Below are positions 1 through 9,200 of a stretch of DNA of 50,669 nt, piece by piece. Under the pieces are notes generated by a model. The model was not told the DNA's origin and did not search any database. It worked only from the letters and a program-made list of their open reading frames with translations. Position 1 is the stretch's first letter. Every line of letters begins with the position of its first letter. The stretch comes from an uncultured Lachnospiraceae bacterium (GTDB taxonomy: Bacteria > Bacillota > Clostridia > Lachnospirales > Lachnospiraceae), in assembly GCA_900320345.1 (NCBI GenBank), contig ONRZ01000008.1, positions 1 to 50,669 of the forward strand, read 5' to 3'. The translations under genes were made by a program, and so were the position numbers.

Positions 1-362
1 ACAAGCCTGTGGAGTGTTATCTTGTACCAGTCTTCGATATTGTCTTCCTCTTTGGTGACCAGATCAAGCTTCTCCTCGGGATAGTATATGAGTGTCGCAA
101 GGCTCTTCTTATCCTTAACGCTTAAGGTATTTCCGAACTCCTCATCTATCTTGCGCTTGACCGAGCCCGAGCCGTTCTTGACCACATGGTTGAACTGCTC
201 GTACTCCCCATGGATATCGGTCATGAAATGCTCCGTTCCCTTGGGAAGGTTAAGTATGGACTGCAGATTTATGATCTCAGTCGAAGCTGCGGCTATCGTC
301 GGATATTTCTCCGCAAGTATCTTAAGATAATTAAGTTCGGTCCTGTCTATTTCTTTGTTCAA
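1..362 (-). CDS. fbp: Class III fructose-1,6-bisphosphatase, N-terminal part (cut by window edge)
   Basis: Hydrolyses fructose-1,6-bisphosphate to fructose-6-phosphate in gluconeogenesis; the class III enzyme is typical of Firmicutes. About 120 N-terminal codons are present and the 3' end lies outside the window. The translation begins with a TTG codon (362-360) and contains [40 protein letters not shown] and [10 protein letters not shown]. The DIHGEYEQF segment is the metallophosphatase signature of this family. The TTG start is chosen because AGGAG (369-373) lies six bases upstream and no in-frame ATG precedes the conserved block. It follows dapB by 71 bases on the same strand, so it may be read from the dapA promoter or from its own. 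Confidence 0.9.
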   Translation of the reverse strand, partial: MNKEIDRTELNYLKILAEKYPTIAAASTEIINLQSILNLPKGTEHFMTDIHGEYEQFNHVVKNGSGSVKRKIDEEFGNTLSVKDKKSLATLIYYPEEKLDLVTKEEDNIEDWYKITLHRL

Positions 363-394
363 TGCTTTCTCCTATGATCCGTAATGCATAACCC

Positions 395-431
395 GACATG
401 CACATTCGCTACACTTCGTTACGCTCATGTC
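395..431 (-). repeat. Short inverted repeat between dapB and fbp
   Basis: GACATG at 395-400 pairs with CATGTC at 426-431, right after the dapB stop codon. The loop contains an AACGAAGTGTAGCGA-like sequence, similar in flavour to the hairpin after pyrF near 41550. There is no T-run, so it is a weak terminator or just a small intergenic repeat. Confidence 0.35.
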
Positions 432-433
432 TC

Positions 434-1189
434 TTATCCGATCACGTCAGACATCGTATAGTGTCCCGCTCCCTTGCCCTTTAGGTACTTGGCTGCCTGT
501 ACTGCGCCCTTGGCAAAAACCGCACGGGAATATGCTCTGTGTGAAAATGTAACGACCTCGTCCTGGCCCGCGAAAATAACATCGTGGTCACCCACTATCG
601 TGCCTCCGCGGACAGCGGATATCCCCAGTTCCTTACTGTCCCTCAACTGCCTGACCTGACTCCTGTCATATACATAATTGTATTCGTTGTTCCTTGCCTC
701 ATTTATGGAATCCGCAAGTGCAAGCGCAGTGCCGCTCGGAGCATCAAGCTTGGTCCTGTGATGTTTCTCGACTATCTCGATATCAAACCCCGCATCAGCA
801 AGAGTCTTTGCGGCCTCAGCAACCAGTTTAAGAAGTACGTTTACTCCGAGGGACATATTTGCAGACTTTAGCACCGCCACCTTTTTACTGCAGTCTTCAA
901 GATGTGCAAGCTGCTCCTCACTTAAGCCGGTCGTACACTCCACACACGGGATCTTCTTCTCAACACACCAGTCAAGCAGATGATCCACAGCCGAGGCATT
1001 ACCGAAATCTATTACCGCATCTGCCCCGATCTCACAGTCATCTATCGCTTCATATACCGGGAAATCGCTCAACTGCCCTCCGGCAACATCCACTCCGGCA
1101 ACTATCTTAGTATCATCATCACCCGATACTATCTCTGTTATCATCCTGCCCATACGGCCGTTGCAGCCGTGTAATATTATGTTAACCAT
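434..1189 (-). CDS. dapB: 4-hydroxy-tetrahydrodipicolinate reductase
   Basis: Reduces 4-hydroxy-tetrahydrodipicolinate with NAD(P)H in the diaminopimelate/lysine pathway, supplying cell-wall and protein precursors in the cytoplasm. The 251-residue length is normal for the family. The N-terminal Rossmann motif GCNGRMG is at residues 8-14. The signature EKHHRTKLDAPSGTA spans about 141-155, with the catalytic His143/His144, Lys147 and the substrate-binding PSGTA. RGGTIVGDHDVIFAGQDE follows, as in true DapB. The start codon lies one base after the dapA stop, so the two genes are an operon and share the lysine riboswitch upstream of dapA. Confidence 0.97.
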   Translation of the reverse strand: MVNIILHGCNGRMGRMITEIVSGDDDTKIVAGVDVAGGQLSDFPVYEAIDDCEIGADAVIDFGNASAVDHLLDWCVEKKIPCVECTTGLSEEQLAHLEDCSKKVAVLKSANMSLGVNVLLKLVAEAAKTLADAGFDIEIVEKHHRTKLDAPSGTALALADSINEARNNEYNYVYDRSQVRQLRDSKELGISAVRGGTIVGDHDVIFAGQDEVVTFSHRAYSRAVFAKGAVQAAKYLKGKGAGHYTMSDVIG

Positions 1190-1190
1190 A

Positions 1191-2075
1191 TCAGAGCACC
1201 CCGTATTCTTTCATTACCTTCTCAAGCTTAGCCGCGTTCTCGGGTTCCATCTGCGAAAGAGGCCTGCGCAGTATCCCGCGGTCCCTTCCCTGAAGCTCGA
1301 CCGCTTTCTTGACAGGTATCGGATTTACCTCACAGAAAAGCGCATTGCAAAGAGGCAGTGCTTTAAGCTGGAGTTCACAGCTTCTCTTAACATCTCCCGC
1401 ATGATAGGAAGCAACTATCTCATGTGTCTGCTTCGGGGCAACATTTGACAATACCGAGATAACTCCGAGTCCTCCGAGTGACAGGATGGGTACTATCTGA
1501 TCGTCATTTCCCGAATACAGATCTATCGCTCCGTCGGCAAGCTGCATCAGTTTCGCAACCTGTGATATATTTCCGCTGGCTTCCTTGATCGCAACGATGT
1601 TCTTAACGTTCTTCGCAAGATAAGCCGCAGTCTCGGGCTGTATATTGCATCCTGTCCTGCTCGGCACGTTATACATGATGATCGGTATCTTTACACTGTC
1701 GGCAATCATGGTGAAGTGCTCAATAAGTCCCTTCTGTGTTGCCTTATTGTAATAAGGTGTTACGACCAGCAGACCGTCAACTCCGTACTTTTCAGCCTCA
1801 GTCGACAGATAGATCGCCGTCTCCGTGCAGTTGGAGCCTGTTCCTGCTATTACAGGGATACGCTTGTTGACGACCTCTGCACAGAACTTAATGCAGTCAA
1901 GATGCTCTTCGTGCGACAGACATGATGCTTCACCTGTCGTTCCGCATACTATGATCGCATCGGTACCGCCCGCTATCTGATATTCGATCTGCTCTCTGAA
2001 GAGTTCGTAATCAACCTCTCCGTTCTCCTTAAACGGTGTTGTGATAGCAACACCCGCTCCCTTAAAAATAGCCAT
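1191..2075 (-). CDS. dapA: 4-hydroxy-tetrahydrodipicolinate synthase
   Basis: Condenses pyruvate with aspartate semialdehyde, the committed step to lysine and diaminopimelate. The 294-residue TIM-barrel protein has CGTTGEASCLS (GTTGE at 45-49), TPYYNKATQ, MYNVPSRTGCNI with catalytic Tyr135, and VAIKEASGN with the Schiff-base lysine Lys164. AAAGGAGG precedes the ATG at good spacing. It is the first gene of dapA-dapB, behind a promoter, lysine riboswitch and hairpin (2141-2406), so repression by lysine is expected. Confidence 0.97.
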   Translation of the reverse strand: MAIFKGAGVAITTPFKENGEVDYELFREQIEYQIAGGTDAIIVCGTTGEASCLSHEEHLDCIKFCAEVVNKRIPVIAGTGSNCTETAIYLSTEAEKYGVDGLLVVTPYYNKATQKGLIEHFTMIADSVKIPIIMYNVPSRTGCNIQPETAAYLAKNVKNIVAIKEASGNISQVAKLMQLADGAIDLYSGNDDQIVPILSLGGLGVISVLSNVAPKQTHEIVASYHAGDVKRSCELQLKALPLCNALFCEVNPIPVKKAVELQGRDRGILRRPLSQMEPENAAKLEKVMKEYGVL

Positions 2076-2140
2076 TTGTATCCTCCTTTGATGTTTACTG
2101 TATTCCTTTAACGGTTTATCTTGGTAAATCTTATTTTAAA

Positions 2141-2163
2141 GGGCTGCCCGAAACGGACAGCCC
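2141..2163 (-). terminator. Hairpin of the lysine riboswitch expression platform
   Basis: On the minus strand GGGCTGTCC-GTTTC-GGGCAGCCC forms a 9-bp GC-rich stem (one G-T pair), followed by TTTAAAAT. It lies 28 bases after the riboswitch P1 helix and about 65 bases before the dapA start, where a lysine-controlled terminator is expected. The T-tract is short, so termination strength is uncertain. Confidence 0.7.
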
Positions 2164-2190
2164 AAATATACATAAGTGATCGATATTCGT

Positions 2191-2358
2191 GATAGCTCCC
2201 CATCTCGACAATGTCGCAATGACAGTCATATACCTGTTCGATATATGCCCAAGCGGCAGTTAACTTGATCCTGCCCTTTCGGCGCCGGTTCCTTTCGCTT
2301 AACATCATCCATGCAAGTCATGTCCGATAAGATACTGATAACAGGCGCGACCTCTATC
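2191..2358 (-). promoter_or_regulatory. Lysine riboswitch (L box) upstream of dapA
   Basis: The 168-nt minus-strand segment has the order of conserved elements of the lysine aptamer. The 5' P1 strand is GATAGAGGTCGCG; then come ATCAGTATC, the GCGAAAGG and GCCGAAAGGG internal segments, CTTGGGC, and TGTCATTGCGACA. The 3' strand ends GGGGAGCTATC, so GATAG (2354-2358) pairs with CTATC (2191-2195). The length matches the family (about 170 nt). It sits between a consensus promoter and a terminator-like hairpin ahead of dapA-dapB. Binding of lysine is expected to reduce expression. The identification rests on recognised sequence blocks; a covariance-model search would confirm it. Confidence 0.92.
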
Positions 2359-2377
2359 CCTTTATTAAATTGAGAAA

Positions 2378-2406
2378 ATATTACCACTATTTATATGTAA
2401 AGTCAA
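2378..2406 (-). promoter_or_regulatory. dapA promoter
   Basis: The -35 TTGACT (2401-2406) and -10 TAATAT (2378-2383) are separated by exactly 17 bases. The predicted start near 2371 is about 13 bases before the riboswitch P1 helix. The -35 box overlaps the miaA stop codon. Confidence 0.8.
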
Positions 2407-3296
2407 TCTCCGTAAAATCCTGCGATCAGATCAGATGCTTCCCTTATGGGATCACCCTCCATATCGATCCAGTTTATATCCTTCCTTTTCCTGAACCACG
2501 TCATCTGTTCCTTCGCAAGATGTCTTATCTCCATGAAAAGCTTGTTGTAAAATGCATCGTAATCCTCAAATTCGCCTTTAAGATACATGAGGATGTATCT
2601 GTACTCAAGTCCCAGTCTGTATAAAAAATCATCACTGACACCCTGCTCCCTCAGTCTTTTCACTTCATCTATCATGCCCTGCTCAAGCCGCCTGTCAAGC
2701 CTTATCCTTATGCGTTCATATAACATCTCTCGCGGCCAGGTCACGCCGATAACAAGCGTTTCATATCGCGGAAGGCTCGGCTTGTCGCATACACGCCCGG
2801 ACAGAGCCTTCTCTGCGGCCCGTTCAAGCCTGCGCTTATTCTTTATATCCACTCTCTCAAGGGCAGCCGGATCGGCGTGCCTTATGATGTCGATAAGCTC
2901 CTGTGCCGACTTTTTTTCGATGCCCTTTCTTATTTCAGGATCGGGCTTATCATCATGAAGTTCATATCCATCAACCACCGCATTTATGTACAGTCCCGTA
3001 CCGCCGGCGAGAAAGGCCCTGCTGCCGCGCCTTATGATATCGTCCACTGCCTCATAGGCAAGCTTCTGGAAATGCGCCATCGAGAAAAAATCACCGGGAC
3101 GAGCCACATCGAGCAGATGATGGGGCACACCCTTCATCTCTTCCCTTGTTATCTTGCCCGATCCCAGATCAAGCCCCTTAAATACCTGCCTTGAATCTGC
3201 CGATACAATCTCTGCGCCGTGGATCAGCGCAAGTTCGACTGCTATATCACTTTTGCCGGAAGCCGTTGTTCCTGTTATTACCGTCAGTTTGTTCAT
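2403..3296 (-). CDS. miaA: tRNA dimethylallyltransferase
   Basis: Transfers a dimethylallyl group to N6 of A37 in tRNAs reading UNN codons. The protein starts MNKLTVITGTTASGKSDIA, with a P-loop GTTASGKS at residues 9-16. It continues with VSADSRQVFKGLDLGSGKIT, GVPHHLLDVARPGDF, GGTGLYINAVVDG and a C-terminal TWFRKRKDINWID, all in MiaA order. An in-frame ATG 45 bases further upstream (3341) would overlap the preceding gene. The start at 3296 gives the family's usual N-terminus and 297 residues, with a weak GGATGG ribosome site. It is the last gene of the rubrerythrin-AmmeMemoRadiSam group. Confidence 0.95.
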   Translation of the reverse strand: MNKLTVITGTTASGKSDIAVELALIHGAEIVSADSRQVFKGLDLGSGKITREEMKGVPHHLLDVARPGDFFSMAHFQKLAYEAVDDIIRRGSRAFLAGGTGLYINAVVDGYELHDDKPDPEIRKGIEKKSAQELIDIIRHADPAALERVDIKNKRRLERAAEKALSGRVCDKPSLPRYETLVIGVTWPREMLYERIRIRLDRRLEQGMIDEVKRLREQGVSDDFLYRLGLEYRYILMYLKGEFEDYDAFYNKLFMEIRHLAKEQMTWFRKRKDINWIDMEGDPIREASDLIAGFYGD

Positions 3297-3318
3297 TTTA
3301 TGTAAACCATCCGCACCG

Positions 3319-4218
3319 TCAGATATTTCCCGGATATACATATTTCAGCCGCTCTGATGCGATCTTTGTAAGTTCAAGGATAAGTCCCACATCAGTGGGT
3401 TCCCTGTCGGTCATCCTGTGTCTTGGGAAAAAGCGTGTGATATGAAGCGGTATATCTTCACCGTTTTGAAGTGAGGCGATCCATTCGCTTATCCTGATCA
3501 TCTCATCCTCTGAATCATTCATCCCCGGTACTATGAGGGTTGTGATCTCCACATGGCACGTGGCCGCGGCTTTCTTTATGAACTCTTTTACCGCGTTAAG
3601 ATCCCCTCCGAGCGTATGCCCGTAAACATCTTCATCAAAACTCTTAAGGTCGATATTTAAGGCATCCGTATACGGCAGCACCTTATCGGCAGTCTCCGCC
3701 GTCACACATCCGTTCGTTACAAGTACCGTCTTAAGCCCCGCTGCCCTTACAAGCTTTGATGTATCCAATATATACTCATATCCGATAAGCGGTTCGTTAT
3801 ATGTAAATGCAACGCCTATATTACCCTTGGGCTTTGTGTTTACGGCAATCTGCGTAAGTTCTTCCGGACTCAGATAATTGTCGGGGACCGACTGCTCACC
3901 TCTTCCTTCAAGAATGGCCACGGCTTCATCTGCCCTGAACAGATCGGCCGCTCCCGCCGCCGCGATCTCATGATTCTGACAGAAAGGACAGTTTAAATTG
4001 CATCCGAAACTTCCTGCGGATAATATCCTGCTGCCCGGATAAAACCTGTTAAGCGGCTTTTTTTCTATCGGATCGAGCGCCAGCGACGTAATTATGCCGT
4101 AATTTGCCGGTACTATCCTGCCTTCCCGGTTTATCCTGCCCCTGCATCTGCCGGGAGTTCCCGGTGCAATGCTGCAGCTATGCGGGCAGACTCTGCATGT
4201 AGTTCTGTCTGTATCCAA
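3319..4218 (-). CDS. amrS: AmmeMemoRadiSam system radical SAM enzyme
   Basis: A 299-residue radical SAM protein of the AmmeMemoRadiSam (AmrS) family, related to pyruvate formate-lyase activating enzymes. The cluster motif CNLNCPFC places Cys73, Cys77 and Cys80 on the [4Fe-4S] cluster. The N-terminus CRVCPHSC plus Cys25 is the extra cysteine-rich region of this family. GVAFTYNEPLIGYEYILDT and GLKTVLVTNGCV match the SAM-binding core. Its fixed partners, Memo-like and AMMECR1-like domains, are encoded as one fused protein 26 bases upstream, which supports the assignment. The substrate of this conserved trio is not established. The gene ends 22 bases before the miaA start. Confidence 0.93.
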   Translation of the reverse strand: MDTDRTTCRVCPHSCSIAPGTPGRCRGRINREGRIVPANYGIITSLALDPIEKKPLNRFYPGSRILSAGSFGCNLNCPFCQNHEIAAAGAADLFRADEAVAILEGRGEQSVPDNYLSPEELTQIAVNTKPKGNIGVAFTYNEPLIGYEYILDTSKLVRAAGLKTVLVTNGCVTAETADKVLPYTDALNIDLKSFDEDVYGHTLGGDLNAVKEFIKKAAATCHVEITTLIVPGMNDSEDEMIRISEWIASLQNGEDIPLHITRFFPRHRMTDREPTDVGLILELTKIASERLKYVYPGNI

Positions 4219-4244
4219 AGCGGCTCCTCTTTTTCTTTCCGTTA

Positions 4245-5642
4245 TCAGATATGTCTTACCACTTCAAATCTCTGCAGGCTGTAACCCTTTTCATTCTCCG
4301 ACAGCCCCGCCTTTCTTAATGCGATCGCAACCTGTTCATCCACAGTGTCAACACCGTCAAGGTTAGGCAGAAGCAGACCGCGCTTATAACCCTTTGTGAC
4401 TATGACACCGTATCTTTTTACATCCAGCTCTTCCTTCGAACTTATATCCTCCGCGGGCGATAACACATCCACATTTATCTCAAGGGATAAGAGCTCGTCG
4501 GTCTTTATCGGATCAAACCTCGGGTCCCTTGTGGACGCCGATATCGCGTTCTCTATTATCTCCTCACCGATGCATCCGTATACAGGTGAGATCGTCCCGA
4601 TACAGCCCCTGAGCCTGCCTTCCTTGTGGATGGATACAAAGGTGCCTGCCCTGTCACTCTTCATTTCTTCCGGCAGATCACCGGGAAGTTCCGGTTTCTT
4701 TCCTTCCCTTATATACGATTCTATCGTCTCCCTTGCAAGCCTTACGTAAGGATCCTCATTGGCCCTGCGTTCGTCAAGGATCCTGCCCATCTTCTTCTCC
4801 CACTTACGCAAAAACTGCCTCTCTTCATGTACTTTTCCGTCGTCTTCAACAACATATGTACAGACACCGTATCCCACACCGAAGGTTCCCTGATGTGAAA
4901 TCTTCTCGGTCTTTACGTTTAATCCGTCAAGGGCGCCGGCCATTATGCAGAAACTCCTGTGGCCGCACTCTGCAGCCTTGTCGCAGAAGCTCTCGTCAAA
5001 ATCAAAAAGTTCATCAAAAGCAGCCCTGCCCATCACGTCCATTATCCGCTCATCATAACGCGGTCCCTCCGGTGCAAAACCGTAAGGTCCCTCCGCAAGA
5101 AGCTTATGAGACAGATCGCCGCTGCCCACAAAGAAAACGCGTCTGCCAAGTTCATTGCATACGCGCTGTATGAGCCGGCCCAGCCTGTAATGATCCGGCA
5201 GGGTAAGACCTGACAGCCCGATCCTTACAAGCCTGTAGTCGGTATAATATTTATTTATGTAGTAAAGGGGGATCATAGTCCCATGGTCAAGAGCGGGATC
5301 CTTCTCGCCCAATACTCCTGCCGGGAAATCCTCCTTCATGGCCGTACGTGCAAGCTTATCGGTCAGCTCATTATCATAATCCACATTAAAACTTACCTCA
5401 CGTGCACGAAAAGCTCCCATATCTCCCCTTGCCGCCCTGCCCGGTGAGATATGGAAATAATCGCTGTACATAACACTGTGAGGTGATGAGACGATCACTG
5501 TCTCAGGCTTTAGATCCCTGACCATACGGGCTGCCTTTTCATATGCCAGAACCGTCTCTTCTATCTTCTTCTCCTCGCCTCTTCCCACTTCGGGAAGCAT
5601 GATGGGAGGATGCGGGACCATCATCGCACCGACTATAGACAT
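4245..5642 (-). CDS. AmmeMemoRadiSam system fused protein B (Memo/LigB-like) and A (AMMECR1)
   Basis: A 465-residue fusion of the two non-radical partners of the AmmeMemoRadiSam system. Residues 1-270 or so are the Memo/LigB-like domain (class III extradiol dioxygenase fold), with MVPHPPIMLPEVGRG, VIVSSPHSVMYSDYF, DHGTMIPLYYI and VGSGDLSHKL. Residues from about 290 to the end are AMMECR1, with the signature RLRGCIGTISP and STRDPRFDP. The ATG at 5642 follows AAGGAGGAG at ideal spacing and is preferred over one 39 bases upstream. It lies 63 bases after rubrerythrin and 26 bases before amrS. In many genomes A and B are separate genes; here they are covalently joined. The biochemical role is unknown. 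Confidence 0.92.
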   Translation of the reverse strand: MSIVGAMMVPHPPIMLPEVGRGEEKKIEETVLAYEKAARMVRDLKPETVIVSSPHSVMYSDYFHISPGRAARGDMGAFRAREVSFNVDYDNELTDKLARTAMKEDFPAGVLGEKDPALDHGTMIPLYYINKYYTDYRLVRIGLSGLTLPDHYRLGRLIQRVCNELGRRVFFVGSGDLSHKLLAEGPYGFAPEGPRYDERIMDVMGRAAFDELFDFDESFCDKAAECGHRSFCIMAGALDGLNVKTEKISHQGTFGVGYGVCTYVVEDDGKVHEERQFLRKWEKKMGRILDERRANEDPYVRLARETIESYIREGKKPELPGDLPEEMKSDRAGTFVSIHKEGRLRGCIGTISPVYGCIGEEIIENAISASTRDPRFDPIKTDELLSLEINVDVLSPAEDISSKEELDVKRYGVIVTKGYKRGLLLPNLDGVDTVDEQVAIALRKAGLSENEKGYSLQRFEVVRHI

Positions 5643-5705
5643 AAAACTCCTCCTTCTTAAGGCACTGCCTGTATCCTGCACAGCTTATCATATGACTGAC
5701 TGCTC

Positions 5706-6245
5706 TTAATAATTCTCGGCGGATACCTCAAAATATGCCTGCGGATGATTACATACGGGGCAAACCTCGGGTGCTGCCGTACCGACTACTATATGTCCGC
5801 AGTTACGGCATTCCCATACCTTGACTTCGCTCTTCTCGAATACCTTTTTCGTTTCAACATTATTAAGAAGTGCACGGTAACGTTCTTCGTGATGTTTTTC
5901 TATTGCCGCAACGCCCCTGAACTTCTCCGCAAGTTCATGGAAGCCTTCTTCATCTGCGGTTTTGGCAAACCCTTCGTACATATCTGTCCACTCATAGTTC
6001 TCGCCGTCGGCGGCAGCTTTGAGATTATCGGCCGTTGAGCCTATTCCCTTAAGCTCCTTGAACCACATCTTTGCATGTTCCTTCTCGTTATCGGCAGTCT
6101 TGAGAAACATTGCAGATATCTGCTCATAGCCTTCCTTCTTGGCTACCGAAGCAAAATATGTATATTTGTTCCTTGCCTGTGATTCCCCGGCAAACGCCGC
6201 CTGAAGATTCTTCTCTGTCTGTGTTCCTGCATACGGATTGCTCAT
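5706..6245 (-). CDS. rbr: Rubrerythrin
   Basis: A 179-residue non-haem iron peroxidase that reduces hydrogen peroxide in anaerobes. The N-terminal four-helix domain carries di-iron ligands in [22 protein letters not shown] and [11 protein letters not shown]. The C-terminal rubredoxin-like domain has two Cys pairs, WECRNCGH and [12 protein letters not shown], for the FeS4 site that feeds electrons. AAAGGAGG precedes the ATG. It lies 26 bases after purL, so it is probably co-transcribed with it; no separate promoter was found in that gap. Confidence 0.96.
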   Translation of the reverse strand: MSNPYAGTQTEKNLQAAFAGESQARNKYTYFASVAKKEGYEQISAMFLKTADNEKEHAKMWFKELKGIGSTADNLKAAADGENYEWTDMYEGFAKTADEEGFHELAEKFRGVAAIEKHHEERYRALLNNVETKKVFEKSEVKVWECRNCGHIVVGTAAPEVCPVCNHPQAYFEVSAENY

Positions 6246-6271
6246 GTCATGTCCTCCTTTTGAAATTCATC

Positions 6272-9200
6272 CTATCTGAAATACTCAACACCGGATTCAA
6301 ATATCTGCATATCCTGTTCTCCGTAAATGTTCATTGCAACACCGTCGCCGCGGCGTTCGGAATGTCCCATCTTTCCGAAGCATCTGCCATCGGGTGAAGT
6401 GATACCCTCTATCGACATATAGGAACCGTTTATGTTCCACTCCTCGTCCATGCTGATATTGCCTTCCGGATCGCAGTACTGCGTAGCCACCTGACCATTC
6501 TCAAACAGCTTCTTAAGCCACTCATCGTTTGCAACGAAACGGCCCTCTCCGTGTGATGCCGGGATAACATATACTCCGCCGAGGGATGCCTTGCAAAGCC
6601 ATGGTGATCTGTTTGAAACAACCTTTGTATAAACCATCTTTGATACATGACGGTTGATCGTATTGAACGTAAGCGTCGGCGAATTTTCGTTCTGTCCGGT
6701 TATCTCACCTCCGGGAACCAGTCCAAGCTTAATAAGCGCCTGGAAACCGTTACAGATACCCAGTGCCAGTCCGTCACGTTCGTTAAGAAGCTTCATTACC
6801 GCTTCCTTAAGCGCTTCATTCTGGAAAGCCGTTGCAAAGAACTTCGCCGAACCGTCCGGCTCATCACCTGCCGAGAATCCTCCCGGGAACATGATGATCT
6901 GCGCTTTGCCTATGCCTTCTTCGAATTCCCTGACAGAATCCCTTATGTCATCGGCACTTAAATTCTTAAATACCTTCGTTATAACATCCGCTCCCGCACG
7001 CTCGAAAGCCTTCGCGGAATCGTACTCGCAGTTGGTTCCGGGGAAGACCGGTATAAAGACTGTGGGTCTTGCCACTTTATTCTTACACAGATAGATCCCG
7101 TCTGCCTTAAACAGACCTGTATCCACACTGTCGGTGCCTGTCACGGCCTTTGTCGGGAATACCTTCTCAAGCGGTGCCTTCCAGGTATTAAGTGCCTCCT
7201 CTTCGGATATGGATACGTTTCCTATGCTGAATGTCTTATCCGCGCTGACTTCACCGATGACCGTATGTTCAACAGTAAGCTTATCCTCCATTTCAGCCGG
7301 TACCTCGGCAACTATCGAACCAAAGCCCGCACCGAACAGCGTCTTTTCATCCATATCGCCATTCAGTTTAACTCCCAGTCCGTTACCGAAAGCCATCTTG
7401 GACACGGCCGCGATGACACCCTTGCCGTCGATCGCATAAGCGGAAAGGATCTTCTTATCCTGAGCATCCTTATGAAAGGCTTCGAACAGCTTCATGATAC
7501 CGTCGTAATCGGGAAGATCGTACTCGTCTCTTGATGCTTTGACAAGGATCAGCTTATTTCCGGCCTTCTTAAGTTCGGGTGTGATGACATCATCCTCCTT
7601 AGCCACATCCACCGCAAAGGATACGAGTGTGGGAGGAACGTCAATATCGTTGAAGGTTCCGGACATAGAATCCTTACCGCCTATAGAAGGGAGTCCGAAC
7701 TTTATCTGTGCCTTAAACGCACCGAGCAGTGCGGTAAAAGGCTGGCTCCATCTTGAAGGCTCTTCCGACATTCTTCTGAAATACTCCTGGAAGGTGAACC
7801 TTATCTTCTTATAGTCACCACCGCCGGCAACCACTCTTGCCATTGATTCTGTCACTGCATATACGGCTCCGTGATACGGACTCCATGATGAAAGATATGG
7901 ATCAAAGCCGTAGCTCATCATCGTTACCGTATCGCATTTCCCCTTAAGAACAGGCAGCTTGGCGATCATGGTCTGAGTCTCGGTAAGCTGATATTTTCCT
8001 CCGTACGGCATGAGTACGGAACCCGCTCCGATCGAAGAGTCAAACATTTCGACAAGGCCCTTCTGCGAGCATACATTAAGGTCTGAAAGTGTCGAAAGCC
8101 ATGCACCCTTTATATCGCCTGCCTTAAGCCTGTCCGCAACCGCAGGTATCTCGTAGTTATCGAAAAACTTATCTTTATCGTCCGGCATATCAACCGAAAC
8201 GTTCGTCTCCTGATGTGCACCGTTCGTATCAAGGAAGGCTCTCGAGATATTTACTATCTCCTTACCTCTCCATGTAAGGACAAGACGGGGTTCCCTGGTC
8301 ACTACCGCAACTTTGGTCGCCTCAAGATTTTCCTGCGCCGCATATTTCATGAACTCGTCAACATCAGAAGGAGCGACCACAACAGCCATCCTCTCCTGGG
8401 ATTCGGATATCGCAAGCTCGGTCCCGTCAAGACCCGCATATTTCTTGGGTACCTTGTCAAGATCGACCTTAAGGCCTGCTGCCAGCTCTCCTATGGCAAC
8501 GCTTACACCGCCTGCTCCGAAATCATTGCACTTTCTTATAAGCCTGCTGACTTCCGGACGTCTGAACAGCCTCTGAAGCTTACGTTCCGTAGGTGCGTTA
8601 CCCTTCTGGACTTCCGCTCCGCAGGTATCGATCGACTGCTCGGTATGAGCCTTGCTCGAACCGGTCGCACCGCCGCAGCCATCCCTTCCGGTACGTCCGC
8701 CGAGAAGGATGATGATATCTCCGGGATCCGAAGTCTCGCGGATAACATTTTTCCTCGGAGCCGCACCCATGACCGCTCCGATCTCCATACGCTTCGCAAC
8801 GTAATCCGGATGATATATTTCCTTAACATAGCCTGTTGCAAGACCTATCTGGTTGCCGTATGACGAATAGCCGGAAGCCGCGCCGCGGACAAGTTTCTTC
8901 TGCGGAAGCTTGCCCTTAAGCGTATCCTTTAAAGATACCGTGGGGTCCGCAGCACCCGTAACACGCATAGCCTGATATACGTAAGAACGCCCCGAGAGAG
9001 GATCCCTTATCGCACCGCCAAGGCAGGTGGCCGCACCACCGAATGGCTCGATCTCAGTCGGGTGGTTGTGTGTCTCGTTCTTAAAGCTTATAAGCCACTC
9101 CTGTTCTTCTCCGTCTATTTCTACGGGAACCACTATCGAGCATGCATTTATCTCGTCAGATTCCTCCTGATCGTTAAGCTTCCCCTCCTTCTTGAGTTTA

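Noticed and set aside
2108..2308. 66-codon minus-strand open frame upstream of dapA
   Set aside because: It lies almost wholly inside the lysine riboswitch and its terminator hairpin, and its product has no protein-like features.
8213..8863. 216-codon plus-strand open frame
   Set aside because: It is antisense to the conserved core of purL, with no promoter, ribosome site or recognisable motif.
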